64,000 bases of DNA from Longispora fulva (GCF_015751905.1 NZ_JADOUF010000001.1:2232001-2296000), one strand, 5' to 3'. Positions 43,929 through 52,878 are shown, counted from the first letter of the stretch. A program made the numbers and translations. The notes: generated by a model not told the origin, from the sequence alone.

Positions 43929-46292
43929 TCACAGGATCCTCGCCCCGGGTTGGGCGGCCCACGATCCCCAGTCCGCGCCGGGGGGTGCCGAACACGTCAC
44001 GGTGAAGGTGCCGTCGCCCTTCGACCTGGCCATCGGCAGGCAGTTCCAGCCCGCGCCGCCGGTCAACGCGAGGTCGGCCCTGCCGTCGCCGTCGAAGTCG
44101 CCGGCGAGGACCTTCGCGCCGGTTTCGGCGGCCCAGCCGACCCAGTTCAGTGCGGGGGCCGCGCACGTCACGGTGAACGTGCCGTCGCCGTTCGACAACG
44201 CCACCGGAATGCACGTCCATCCCGAGGCGCCCGTCATCACCAGGTCGGCCCTGCCGTCTCCGTTGAAGTCCCCGGTCACCACCTTCGCGGCCGGGTTGGA
44301 CGCCCAGCCACCGAAGTCCGTGATGGGCGCGTTGGTGACCGTGAACGTGCCGTCCCCCTTCGACATCGCCACCGGCAACGTCGACCAGTTGGGGCCGCCC
44401 GTCAGGGCCAGGTCGGTGCGCCCGTCGGCGTTGAAGTCCCCGGACACCAACCTGACGTTGGAACTGGTCACCCAGTTGGCGAACTCACCGATGGGCGCGT
44501 TCGTGACCGTGAACGTGCCATCGCCCTTGGACATCGCCACCGGCAGCGTCGACCAGTTGTAGCCACCCGTCAGGGCGAGGTCGGTGCGGCCGTCGCCGTT
44601 GAAGTCGCCGGACGCCAACCGGGCGTTGGGATTGGCCGCCCACGTGAGCCAGTCCAGGCCAGGTGCCGCGCATGTCACGGTGAACGTGCCGTCGCCCTTC
44701 GAGAACGCGACCGGCACGCATGTCCACCCCGAGACTCCCGACAACGCCAGATCGGCCTTGCCATCCCCGTTGAAGTCTCCGGACACGACCTTCGCGGCCG
44801 GGTTGGACGCCCAGCCACCGAAGTCCGTGATGGGCGCGTTGGTGACCGTGAACGTGCCGTCCCCCTTCGACATCGCCACCGGCAACGTCGACCAGCTGGG
44901 GCCGCCCGTCAGGGCGAAGTCGGTGCGCCCGTCACCGTTGAAGTCCCCGGTGACGGACCGGACCCCCGAGCTCGTCGCCCAGTTGGCGAACTCGCCGATG
45001 GGCGCGTTCGTGACGGTGGCCGTCCCGTCCCCCTGGGAGAAGGCGACCGGCAGGGTGCTCCACCCGCCACCCCCGGTCATCGCCACGTCGGTCCTGCCGT
45101 CGCCGTTCACGTCACTCGACGCGCGCGGTCGCCGTGGCGTGTTCGTCGCGATCCAGCTCGCGAGGTCATCGACCCTGGCCTCGGTCGCCGCGGCGACGGT
45201 GGACGTCTGCGCCAGGCATCCGGCCTGCCCCGACCGGCTGTGCACGGCGGCGACCAGCATCCCGCCACCGGACGGGACCGTGAACGCCGGACCTCCGGCG
45301 TCGCCCTGGCACAGGACTCCTGCCGGCGGGGTCGCCGCGATCGTGGTACCCGCGACAGCCGTGACCGTGACCGCGCCGACGTGCGGGGCGGCCGGGGCCC
45401 ACTCGGTGGCGGTGCGCCCGACGCCCGCGGCCTGGAGGTTCTGATCCACGGCCGGGGCCGCGGTGGCCACACCGGCCGGGGCGATGCCGACGATAGGGAA
45501 GGCCAGGCGGGCCAGCACCAGGTCACGGTCCGCCCGCGGCACCAGGCCGGTGACCACCACCGCCGGGTGACCGGTGAAGGTCACGGTGGCGGGGCGGGGC
45601 GGCGGGCCGGACTTGACGGTCGCCGGCTGGTTCGGGTCGTCGGCGAAGCAGCTCGCCGCCGACAACACCCACTCAGGCGCGATCAGCGTGGCGGTGCAAC
45701 CCCGGGCACCAGTGCGTCCGGCAGCGCCGACCGTGAGCGTGCCGACTCCCGGATACGGGTTGGTCACCGACACCGCCGACCCGTCCGTGGCATTGAGCTC
45801 CAACAGGGTCGACACGCCGCTGGAGGCACCTTCGCCCACGGGGGTCCAGGCGTTGCGGTTGATGTCGACGCTGGTGACCGTGCCCTGGGTGCTCAGCGTG
45901 GCCTTGATCGCGTGATCGTCACCCTTGATGGTGTAGACCTCGGGGATCTCCAGCGCCAGGTACCCCACCGGGCCGGTGATCTTGAAACACGCCTGGTCGG
46001 CCAGCGAACGGCTGCGCAGGTGGATCAGGCCGGCCTGCGAATCGCAGTCAGCGAGTTGAATATGACCGTCGCCCGTCTTCAGGGTGATCCCGCGTTGAGT
46101 CAGAATTCCCGCCGCGTCCGGGTACGCGAAGTCCTCCACGGCCGTAGCCACGGTCGGCTCCGCGGCCCTGGCCGACACCGCCGACCCCACGATAAGCGCC
46201 ACCGCCAGTGCCGCGACCAGCGGCACTTCAGCGGCCGTCACCCACAATGCCCTCCAGCCGGCGAGCCGGCCCCCCACACCAGTTCCTGTCAC
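43929..46292 (-). CDS. Secreted trypsin-fold pseudoprotease with seven-blade FG-GAP propeller (2)
   Basis: A 787-residue exported paralogue of the preceding entry. The GTG at 46292 has GGGGAG 6 nt upstream. N-terminal hydrophobic segment (VPLVAALAVALIVGSAVSA, then RAAE), a beta domain, an S1-like domain with CTATLIAPEWVLSAASCF, DRDLVLARL and CQGDAGGP (His to Ser and Ser to Ala, as in its paralogue), then seven blades of 54-58 residues (GDFNGDGRTDLALTGG). Blades alternate NAPIGEF, NAPITDF and TCAAP types, again a three-blade super-repeat. The gap to the downstream copy is 71 bp with no obvious terminator, so they may form one operon. Loss of the same two catalytic residues in both copies implies inactivity before duplication and a retained structural role. 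Confidence 0.9.
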   Translation of the reverse strand: MTGTGVGGRLAGWRALWVTAAEVPLVAALAVALIVGSAVSARAAEPTVATAVEDFAYPDAAGILTQRGITLKTGDGHIQLADCDSQAGLIHLRSRSLADQACFKITGPVGYLALEIPEVYTIKGDDHAIKATLSTQGTVTSVDINRNAWTPVGEGASSGVSTLLELNATDGSAVSVTNPYPGVGTLTVGAAGRTGARGCTATLIAPEWVLSAASCFADDPNQPATVKSGPPPRPATVTFTGHPAVVVTGLVPRADRDLVLARLAFPIVGIAPAGVATAAPAVDQNLQAAGVGRTATEWAPAAPHVGAVTVTAVAGTTIAATPPAGVLCQGDAGGPAFTVPSGGGMLVAAVHSRSGQAGCLAQTSTVAAATEARVDDLASWIATNTPRRPRASSDVNGDGRTDVAMTGGGGWSTLPVAFSQGDGTATVTNAPIGEFANWATSSGVRSVTGDFNGDGRTDFALTGGPSWSTLPVAMSKGDGTFTVTNAPITDFGGWASNPAAKVVSGDFNGDGKADLALSGVSGWTCVPVAFSKGDGTFTVTCAAPGLDWLTWAANPNARLASGDFNGDGRTDLALTGGYNWSTLPVAMSKGDGTFTVTNAPIGEFANWVTSSNVRLVSGDFNADGRTDLALTGGPNWSTLPVAMSKGDGTFTVTNAPITDFGGWASNPAAKVVTGDFNGDGRADLVMTGASGWTCIPVALSNGDGTFTVTCAAPALNWVGWAAETGAKVLAGDFDGDGRADLALTGGAGWNCLPMARSKGDGTFTVTCSAPPGADWGSWAAQPGARIL
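43938..45122 (-). repeat. Seven tandem about 170-bp FG-GAP repeats
   Basis: Seven in-frame propeller blades; the order of blade types is 1-2-3-1-2-3-3, showing internal triplication. Confidence 0.88.
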
Positions 46293-46473
46293 CCTGAACT
46301 CCCCTAACGGCCCGTCGGATCGGGTCGGCGAATGCAGGCTCATCCTGAGCAGGAGCTGGCACAGAGACAATGAGAGACGGCGGATATTGCGGAAACTCGC
46401 AACGAGCCCCAGCAGGCTTGCCGCCGGGCGGCTGTCCCTGGTGTGTGACGGCCGGGCGCGCCGTGCTCCGCTC

Positions 46474-47502
46474 TCAGCCGTTCAGGAGCTGCCAGGTGGT
46501 CAACGCGAGCCTGGCCCGGACCAGCCCGGTCGGTTCGGTGAGGTTGATGCGCACGCATCGTCCGATCTGGTCAAGGCGGCGGGCGACGCTGCTGTGGTGC
46601 AGGTGCAGCATCGCGGCGGCCTGGCGCACCGATCCGGTCGTGCAGTAGGCCTCCAGGGTCCGCAGGTCGTCCGGGCGCTGGGCCAGGTCGGCCACGGCGG
46701 TCACGTCCGGGTTGGCGCGTGCGACGTCCGGCGGGATGTCGGCGAGGAGGGCGAGGGATCCCAGGTCCTCGAACCGGATGACCGGTTGGCGCGGGTTGGC
46801 GAACCGCAGCGCGGTGCGGGCCTGCCGCCAGGACCGGTCCGCACGGTCGGTGGTGCCGATGCCCGCGTGCACGCCGGCCGGGATCCGTTCCGGGTCAACG
46901 GCCGACGCCAGGATGACGCCGACGTCGGCGAGGGCCGCCGCCCGGACGGGGCCGCCCGGGCACAGCCGCGCGCCGACCTCGTTGAGGGCCAGGGTCGTCC
47001 GCACGGCCACGACGCGCGCCGGGGTCCAGGCCGGAAATCCCAGCAGCCTCAGGGCCCTGGCCCGGGCGGCGTCGTCGGTGCCGGCGCTGATCGCGAGTTC
47101 CACGAGCGCGGGGTCGGCCATCGTGGTACTGGCCGGGCCGTACCGCTCGACGACGGCCGCCGCGGCGATGGCCAGCCGGTCCAGCAACACCTGGTCCAGG
47201 GCGCTCGGCGGGTGCGGTCGCTCCGTCCACACCACCCCGATGGTCTCCCCGTCGAGGACGATCGAGGCGGTGCCCGACTCGAGCGCGTCGGGCACCGGCG
47301 TGCCGTCCGGGGACATCCGGACCAGCTGCCCCGTGCCGTGGAGCCTGGCCCCGACCACGCACTCGGCCAGACCCGCCGACGCGCGCACCAGCGCCGCCAG
47401 GTCGACCCGTCGGCGGATCAGCGTGTCGTAGAACATGATGACCCGGATCGCGCCCTCGGCGTGCGAGTCCAGTTGCGACAACCGCAGAGCCAGTGCCTCC
47501 AT
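46474..47502 (-). CDS. PucR-like helix-turn-helix regulator
   Basis: A 342-residue regulator. The C-terminal part (about 285-340) is the PucR/CdaR-type helix-turn-helix: DLRTLEAYCTTGSVRQAAAMLHLHHSSVARRLDQIG. The middle carries a GGDEF-like/PucR dimerization region (PARVVAVRTTLALNEVG...GVHAGIGTTDRADR). No N-terminal purine-catabolism domain is evident. ATG 47502 is preceded by a TACCCT -10 with a 6-nt gap, suggesting a leaderless mRNA. Divergent from the HSL-type esterase at 47589, its likely target. Confidence 0.85.
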   Translation of the reverse strand: MEALALRLSQLDSHAEGAIRVIMFYDTLIRRRVDLAALVRASAGLAECVVGARLHGTGQLVRMSPDGTPVPDALESGTASIVLDGETIGVVWTERPHPPSALDQVLLDRLAIAAAAVVERYGPASTTMADPALVELAISAGTDDAARARALRLLGFPAWTPARVVAVRTTLALNEVGARLCPGGPVRAAALADVGVILASAVDPERIPAGVHAGIGTTDRADRSWRQARTALRFANPRQPVIRFEDLGSLALLADIPPDVARANPDVTAVADLAQRPDDLRTLEAYCTTGSVRQAAAMLHLHHSSVARRLDQIGRCVRINLTEPTGLVRARLALTTWQLLNG

Positions 47503-47508
47503 GCCCCC

Positions 47509-47514
47509 AGGGTA
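47509..47514 (-). promoter_or_regulatory. -10 element of a probable leaderless promoter (PucR-like gene)
   Basis: TACCCT on the minus strand ends 6 nt before the ATG at 47502. Confidence 0.55.
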
Positions 47515-47588
47515 TGCGCCGATTGGCGGACGACTGGTGCCGGATGCGCGACGGCTGGCGGCTGAATGTCGGGCCTGCGCCGGACACC

Positions 47589-48491
47589 ATGGTGGACATG
47601 GATCCCGAGCTGGAAGCATTCATCCCGTTGTTCCCCCCGGCGGACCTCGACGACCCGGCCAGTGCGCGCCGGTACCTCGCCGGTCTGGCCGCGGCGGGGC
47701 CGGCACCCGACACATCCGACCTGACGATCGAGGACCGCACGGTGCCGCCGGACGTGCCGGTGCGGATCTACCGCCCCCGGCAGGCCCGGGGCGCGATCGT
47801 CTGGCTGCACGGCGGCGGCTTCTGCATGGGCGACCTGGACACCGAGCATCCGTGGGCGAGCCGGTTGGCCCTGGGCTCCGGGGCTCTGGTGGTCTCCGTG
47901 GGCTACCGGCTGGCCCCCGAGCACCCGTTCCCGGCCGGGCTCGACGACGCGTACGCCGCGGTGACGTGGGCCGCCGGGCACGTGGCCGAGTTCGGGGTCG
48001 ACCCGGCCCGGCTCGCCGTCGGCGGCCACAGCGCCGGCGCGGGACTCGCGGCGGCGGTCGCACTGCGGGCCCGGGACCAGCGGGGGCCGGCGATCGCGTT
48101 CCAGCTGCTCAACCAGCCCGAACTCGACGACCGGCAGGACACGTGGTCGGCGCGCGCCTTCACCGGTACCCCCTGGATGAACCGCAGCAAGCTCGCCGCC
48201 ACCTGGCGGCACTACCTGGGCGGACAGACCGCCTCGGCCTACGCCGCCGTGGCCCGGGCCGGCGACCTGTCCGACCTGCCGCCCGCCTACGTCGCCACCG
48301 CCGAGTTCGACCCCCTCCGCGACGAGGGCATCGGGTACGCGCTGCGTCTCCTGCAGGCGGGCGTGTCCGTCGAGCTGCACCAGTGGCCCGGCACGTTCCA
48401 CGGCTCGCAGGCGATCCTGTCCGCCGACGTCTCCCAGCGCCAGATCGCCGAGTTCGCCGCCGCCCTGCGCCGCGCGCTGGCCCGTGACTAG
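47589..48491 (+). CDS. HSL-family (type IV) alpha/beta-hydrolase esterase
   Basis: A 300-residue cytoplasmic carboxylesterase. The oxyanion-hole motif HGGGF is followed by the nucleophile elbow GHSAG, an Asp in EFDPLRDEG and a His in GTFHGS, i.e. the full HSL triad. YRLAPEHPFPAGLDD is the typical lid/strand motif. Start ATG 47589 or 47598; neither has a clear ribosome-binding site. Divergent from the PucR-like regulator. Probable substrate: a short-chain ester or lactone. Confidence 0.93.
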   Translation: MVDMDPELEAFIPLFPPADLDDPASARRYLAGLAAAGPAPDTSDLTIEDRTVPPDVPVRIYRPRQARGAIVWLHGGGFCMGDLDTEHPWASRLALGSGALVVSVGYRLAPEHPFPAGLDDAYAAVTWAAGHVAEFGVDPARLAVGGHSAGAGLAAAVALRARDQRGPAIAFQLLNQPELDDRQDTWSARAFTGTPWMNRSKLAATWRHYLGGQTASAYAAVARAGDLSDLPPAYVATAEFDPLRDEGIGYALRLLQAGVSVELHQWPGTFHGSQAILSADVSQRQIAEFAAALRRALARD

Positions 48492-48756
48492 GTCCGGCCC
48501 ACCCGCCCGCCGGGGTGCCCCCCAGCGCCGTCCGGCGTCGGGTGTCCGGGCGAGGGCGCCCCCGGCGTCGTCATCGCGGTGACGGCGCGTCCGGACAGGT
48601 CCGAGACCGGCTCAACGGGGGCGGCCTTCGGATCCGGGTCCGCGCGAGCACGGGTCGCACCGTGCTCGGGCCGGGCCGAAACACAGCTGGGACAACTCCG
48701 CCGACGGTCGGTCCTCCGCGAGCGCCGACCCGGCAACCTCTACCGAAGGGTTTGAC

Positions 48757-49125
48757 ATGCGACTGAAGTCCGCCATCGCCACCATCGCCACGCTGGCCGC
48801 CACCGTGGCTCCGTTCGCGGCCGCGGGCACGGCCCACGCCTCCGCCAACGGGCCGTCGGGCTGCAATAACAATGTGTGTATCTATACGTCCTATACCGGC
48901 ACCGGGTGGCGGGTGTGGGGTGAGTTCAGGAGCGGCGCCGCCGAAGGTCACATCGACTTCTGGGGACCGAACGGGTTCCACGCGTCGTCCCCCAACGGGT
49001 ACTGGACCGCGGGTGGCGACACCCAGGCGTGGTCCGGTTCCGGCAACGGGCAGCTGTGCGCCCAGGGCTGGTCGCGGGCCAACGGCACCTGGTCCTCCGT
49101 GGGTCTGCCCTGCGTGGCCGTCTGA
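48757..49125 (+). CDS. Small secreted Cys-containing protein (family A)
   Basis: A 122-residue exported protein: signal peptide (MRLKSAIATIATLAATVAPF, then AHAS), then GCNNNVCIYTSYTGTGWRVWGEF, GHIDFWG, a NGYWTAGG patch, NGQLCAQGW and VGLPCVAV. The second half parallels the protein at 25982-26368 (HMDVWG, GQTVCAELW, QGLPC), so the two are distant paralogues. The ATG has GAAGGG 6 nt upstream. Followed by a strong terminator. Unlike 26368 I find no TTCA repeat box upstream. Function unknown. Confidence 0.78.
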   Translation: MRLKSAIATIATLAATVAPFAAAGTAHASANGPSGCNNNVCIYTSYTGTGWRVWGEFRSGAAEGHIDFWGPNGFHASSPNGYWTAGGDTQAWSGSGNGQLCAQGWSRANGTWSSVGLPCVAV

Positions 49126-49131
49126 CCCCAC

Positions 49132-49160
49132 GGGGCGGGCCCGCGTCGCGGGCCCGCCCC
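49132..49160. terminator. Strong bidirectional hairpin between convergent genes
   Basis: A perfect 12-bp GC stem (49132-49143 with 49149-49160) with a 5-nt loop. TCTGAC and GTCAGA outside it could extend the pairing. Confidence 0.85.
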
Positions 49161-49164
49161 ACCG

Positions 49165-49422
49165 TCAGACGCCCATGTTGATCAGTGCCTGGGCGACCTG
49201 GTGCACGCTGGCCGCCACGGCCGGGTGTTCCACCTCGAACCGCTCGACGAGGGCCTCGGCCCGCTCGACCAGCGTGTCCTCCTGCGGCCGGGACTCCAGG
49301 AGTGCCTGGCAGGCCTCGAACAGCTCACCGACGGCGTCGTGGTCCTCCGCCGACAGCCCGGGGTCGTCGTCCACCTGTTCGCGCAGGTCGTCGAGGCTCT
49401 CGTGCAGTTCGCGGGCGGACAT
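49165..49422 (-). CDS. DUF4404-family protein
   Basis: An 85-residue acidic coiled-helix protein: SARELHESLDDLREQV, DHDAVGELFEACQALLES and AEALVERFEVEHPAVAASVHQVAQALINMGV, the pattern of DUF4404. ATG 49422 is at good spacing from AAGGAG; the ATG one codon upstream is also possible. Function unknown. Convergent with the family-A gene. Confidence 0.82.
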   Translation of the reverse strand: MSARELHESLDDLREQVDDDPGLSAEDHDAVGELFEACQALLESRPQEDTLVERAEALVERFEVEHPAVAASVHQVAQALINMGV

Positions 49423-49496
49423 CATGATCTCCTTCGGCGGCGGTTCCAGGCTCAAAAGCGACAAACCCATTCTGCCGTACCCGCGTGGCGGTGCCG

Positions 49497-50966
49497 CTAG
49501 AGGTCCACGTTCGACACCTCAAATGTCTGCACCGTGCGCGGGTTGAACCAGGACCAGAACCGGCTCCCGTGCAGGGTGGTGTCCGCGTGGTAGGTGTAGC
49601 GGTCCCCGCCGCCGGTGTTCGTGCACCACCGCCCGACGAGGGCCCCGTCCGAGCCGGGCCGGGTGAACCGGGACAGGTCGTAGTCCAGCCACTGGCCGGT
49701 GTCGTGGTTGGTGGCCACGATCACCAGGGTCCGCCGGGCCGGGTCGTACGCCGCCACCGTGTTCGGGTCGCCGCTGTCCAGGATCCGCATCCCGGGCCGG
49801 ATGTGCCGGGAGTACTGGGCCATCACGAAGTACTTCGTCGCCACCGCTCCCGGGGTCATCCCCGGCTGGCCGAAGCCGTCGATGCCGACCATGCCCCACC
49901 AGCCGTCCACGACCTGCCAGTACACCCAGCCGGTCGGGTGCAGCCAGCGCAGGTCACAGTTGATCACGTCGGACATCGCCATCCCCGACCCGTCGCCGTC
50001 GCCGTACTCGGTGTTCCAGATCCCCTTGCCTGCCGCCTGGGCCGCGGTGTACAGCAGGTCCCGCCGGCCACCGAGCCCCTGGTAGCCGTGGGTGTTGATC
50101 CGGCCCACCTTCGCCCTGGTACCGGCGTCGAACGACCCGAAGGTGGCCCGCGCGTCGTCGTAGCCCCACGCGTCCATCCCGGCCACCTTCATCCACCACA
50201 GGTCCCGCTGGTCGAGCTGGGTGCGCAGCTCGTTGACCAGCCGGGCCTGCGAGCCCCGCTCGAAATGGCAGCCCTCCTGGCCGTGGCCCCAGGAGCCGCC
50301 CCACGCGCCGTCCGGCTCGTTCACCGGCTGCACCGAGGTGAAGTCCACGCCCCAGTGGTCGTGCGCGTACCGGGCGATCGTGGCCAGGTACGCCGCGTGC
50401 CGGCCGTAGTTCTGGTCCTGGAGGTTCTCGCCGCCGTCGGCCGCCCCGAACGGGTCGTCGTTGCGGGTCATCCACCACATCGGCGAGTTGGAGAACAGCT
50501 CGAACGTGTTCGCGCCCCGGTCCCGGGCGAGCCACATCATGTCCCGCTGGAACGAGTCGGCGTACCAATTCCAGCTCGCCGAGGACGGGTCGGCGCTGTA
50601 CCAGTCCAGCTGGTACCCCTCGATCTGTTTGAAGCCGCCGATCCCGGGTGCGGGCCGGCTCCCGATCGGCCGGTCGGTGCAGGCCCCCGCGTTGTACCGG
50701 ACGATGTTCAGCCCCAGCCCTGGCAGGTCCTCGCCCCGGTAGCGCACCTGGTCGCGGGTGAAGAACAGGTCAGCGAGCGTGGTGTCGTGTCCGAAGGCCT
50801 TGGCCCACCAGGCCAGCGACGTGCCCCAGCCCTCCCAGGTGCCCCAGTTCGACCGGGGGTCGATCGTGGCGACGGCGGCGTGCGCCGGGCCGCCGAGCAG
50901 CACGGAGCCGGCCACCGCCCCGGCGGGTACGGCGAGCAGGGCACGCAGTGCGGTACGACGTCTCAT
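49497..50966 (-). CDS. Secreted GH30 glycoside hydrolase, likely endo-beta-1,6-galactanase
   Basis: A 489-residue exported enzyme. MRRRTALRALLAVPAG begins a twin-arginine-like signal peptide (cleavage near AHA, about residue 30). The TIM-barrel with beta side domain shows GWGTSLAWWAKAFG at the N-terminus, SVQPVNEPDGAWGGS (acid/base Glu) and GIWNTEYGDGDGSGM (nucleophile Glu), as in the endo-beta-1,6-galactanase group of GH30. The ATG at 50966 follows GGAGGA. It should attack the side chains of plant arabinogalactan or similar galactans outside the cell. Not in an obvious operon. Confidence 0.9.
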   Translation of the reverse strand: MRRRTALRALLAVPAGAVAGSVLLGGPAHAAVATIDPRSNWGTWEGWGTSLAWWAKAFGHDTTLADLFFTRDQVRYRGEDLPGLGLNIVRYNAGACTDRPIGSRPAPGIGGFKQIEGYQLDWYSADPSSASWNWYADSFQRDMMWLARDRGANTFELFSNSPMWWMTRNDDPFGAADGGENLQDQNYGRHAAYLATIARYAHDHWGVDFTSVQPVNEPDGAWGGSWGHGQEGCHFERGSQARLVNELRTQLDQRDLWWMKVAGMDAWGYDDARATFGSFDAGTRAKVGRINTHGYQGLGGRRDLLYTAAQAAGKGIWNTEYGDGDGSGMAMSDVINCDLRWLHPTGWVYWQVVDGWWGMVGIDGFGQPGMTPGAVATKYFVMAQYSRHIRPGMRILDSGDPNTVAAYDPARRTLVIVATNHDTGQWLDYDLSRFTRPGSDGALVGRWCTNTGGGDRYTYHADTTLHGSRFWSWFNPRTVQTFEVSNVDL

Positions 50967-51199
50967 CGGGTCCTCCTTGTCACGGGTGCGCGAAGGCTAA
51001 TCGAGGCCGCTGGATTTTCGCTGTCAATCGAGGTCAGGCGGTTGCGGGCTCCAGGTGCCGTGGGCGGGAGCAGCCACGCCCCGGCCGTTGGCTCCGACCG
51101 CCCCGCCGGCCGATCCCCGGCTACTGTCGATCCGGGCCTGGCCGGATCGTCGGCTTGGTGAGAGGGCCGAACCGGCCCCCCGACGATCGGACGTGCGAC

Positions 51200-51556
51200 A
51201 TGGCGAAGTACCTCATCCTGATCTACGGCGACGAGCAGCGGTGGCAGGCGATGACCACCGAGGAGGAGCGGCACCTCGCCCGGGGGCACAACGCCTTCCT
51301 GGCCCGGGCCGGCGACGCGATCGTCGGCGGCGGCCAGCTGGAGGGCACGGCGATGGCGACCAGCCTGCGGGCCGGCGCCGAGGGCCGGCCGGCGATCACC
51401 GACGGCCCTTTCCTGGAGACCAAGGAGGTGATCGGCGGCTTCTACCTGCTCGACGCCCCGGATCTCGACGCGGCCATCGCGCTGGCCCGGACCCTGCCGG
51501 AGGTGTCGGTGGACCACAGCGGCGTCGAGGTCCGGCCGCTGTACGGGACGGACTGA
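51200..51556 (+). CDS. YCII/DGPF-domain protein
   Basis: A 118-residue ferredoxin-like protein: MAKYLILIYGDEQRW, then AITDGPFLETKEVIGGFYLLDAPDLDAAIALA containing the DGPF motif. Immediately upstream of a large ECF sigma of the ECF42 type, the well-known genomic partner of DGPF proteins. Seven nt separate the two genes, so they are surely co-transcribed. Its activity and how it relates to the sigma factor are unresolved. Confidence 0.9.
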   Translation: MAKYLILIYGDEQRWQAMTTEEERHLARGHNAFLARAGDAIVGGGQLEGTAMATSLRAGAEGRPAITDGPFLETKEVIGGFYLLDAPDLDAAIALARTLPEVSVDHSGVEVRPLYGTD

Positions 51557-51563
51557 GTTCGCG

Positions 51564-52799
51564 ATGCGCCCCGATGTCAGCGCAGCGGTGGCGCGGGCGC
51601 ACCGTCGCGAGTGGGCCCAGGTCCTCGCCGCGACGGTGCGCGTCACCCGCGACCTCGACCTGGCTGAGGAGTGCGTGCAGGACGCGTTCGCCAAGGCGCT
51701 GCGGACCTGGTCGCGCAGCGGCGTGCCGGCCCGGCCCGGGGGGTGGCTGACGACGGTGGCACGCAACCGGGCCCTGGACCTGCTCCGCCGCGAGTCGCTG
51801 TGGCGGCGCGCGGCACCGCTGCTGGTGGTCGACGAGCACGTGCCGGGGCCCGAGGCCACCGGGTCCGGGATCGACGACGACCGGCTCCGGCTCATCTTCA
51901 CCTGCTGTCACCCGGCGCTGGGCCGCGAGGCCCAGGTCGCCCTCACGCTGCGACTGCTGTGCGGGCTGTCCACGGTGGAGGTGGCCCGGGCGTTCCTGGT
52001 GTCCGAACCGACCATGGCCGCCCGGATCACCCGGGCCAAGAAGAAGATCGCCGCCGCCCGGATCCCCTACCGGGTACCGGAGTCCGACGAACTGCCCGAG
52101 CGGATCGGCGCCGTGTGCGAGGTCGTGCACCTGGTCTTCACGACCGGACACGCCCCGCCCGTCGGCGACCGGATCCCGCGCGCGGACCTGGTCGACCACG
52201 CGATCGACCTCGCCCGGATGCTGCACCTGCTGCTGCCCGGCGAGCCGGAGATCACCGGCCTGCTCGCTCTCCTGGTACTCACCGACGCCCGCCGGGGTAC
52301 CCGGCTGTCGGCGGACGGCAAACTGGTGCTGCTCGCCGAGCAGGACCGCCGGTCGTGGGACACCGCGCTGATCGACGAGGGCATCGGCCTGCTCACCGCG
52401 GCGCTGCGGGGTGGGGCCCCGACCCGGTACGCCGTGCAGGCCGCGATCGCCGCCGTGCACGCCGAGGCACCGACCTGGGAGGCCACCGACTGGGCGGAGA
52501 TCGTCGGACTCTACGACGTGCTCCGCACACTGTGGCCCTCCCCGGTCGTCGACCTGAACCGGGCTGTCGCGGTCGGCATGCGCGACGGCCCGGCGGCCGG
52601 GCTGCGCGCGCTGACCCCTTTGCTCGACAATCCGACGATGGCCGGGTACAGCTACCTCAGTGCGGCCCGGGCCGACCTGCTGCGCCGCCTGGGCAGCCGG
52701 GCGGCGGTCGCGGCGTACGAGGAGGCGCTGGCGTTGACCAGCAACGAGGTCGAGCGGGCGTTTCTCGCGGCGCGGCTTGCGGAGGTGTCAGACAGCTGA
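51564..52799 (+). CDS. ECF42-type RNA polymerase sigma factor with long C-terminal extension
   Basis: A 411-residue sigma-70 family protein, about twice the usual ECF length. Region 2 (DLDLAEECVQDAFAKALRTWSRSGVPARPGGWLTTVARNRALD) and region 4 (LTLRLLCGLSTVEVARAFLVSEPTMAARITRAKKKI) are followed by a DUF6596/TPR-like extension of about 200 residues (from HLVFTTGHAP to ALTSNEVERAFLAARLAEV). In ECF42 the extension is needed for activity and replaces an anti-sigma. The gene follows the DGPF gene by 7 nt. Confidence 0.92.
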   Translation: MRPDVSAAVARAHRREWAQVLAATVRVTRDLDLAEECVQDAFAKALRTWSRSGVPARPGGWLTTVARNRALDLLRRESLWRRAAPLLVVDEHVPGPEATGSGIDDDRLRLIFTCCHPALGREAQVALTLRLLCGLSTVEVARAFLVSEPTMAARITRAKKKIAAARIPYRVPESDELPERIGAVCEVVHLVFTTGHAPPVGDRIPRADLVDHAIDLARMLHLLLPGEPEITGLLALLVLTDARRGTRLSADGKLVLLAEQDRRSWDTALIDEGIGLLTAALRGGAPTRYAVQAAIAAVHAEAPTWEATDWAEIVGLYDVLRTLWPSPVVDLNRAVAVGMRDGPAAGLRALTPLLDNPTMAGYSYLSAARADLLRRLGSRAAVAAYEEALALTSNEVERAFLAARLAEVSDS

Positions 52800-52878
52800 C
52801 CCACGGGCGACAGGATGCGGCGGAGCGGCTGTCCCCCGCCTCGTCCCATTCGCCCGACTCTCCCCGACGGTCCTGGGA

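Noticed and set aside
41560-45122. Possible CRISPR or satellite array because of regular 168-bp repeats
   Set aside because: The repeats are in frame, too long for CRISPR units, have no unique spacers and encode FG-GAP blades.
43950-46307. 785-residue plus-strand open frame opposite the propeller genes
   Set aside because: It crosses the boundary between two real genes and has no domain; a mirror of the repeat codons.
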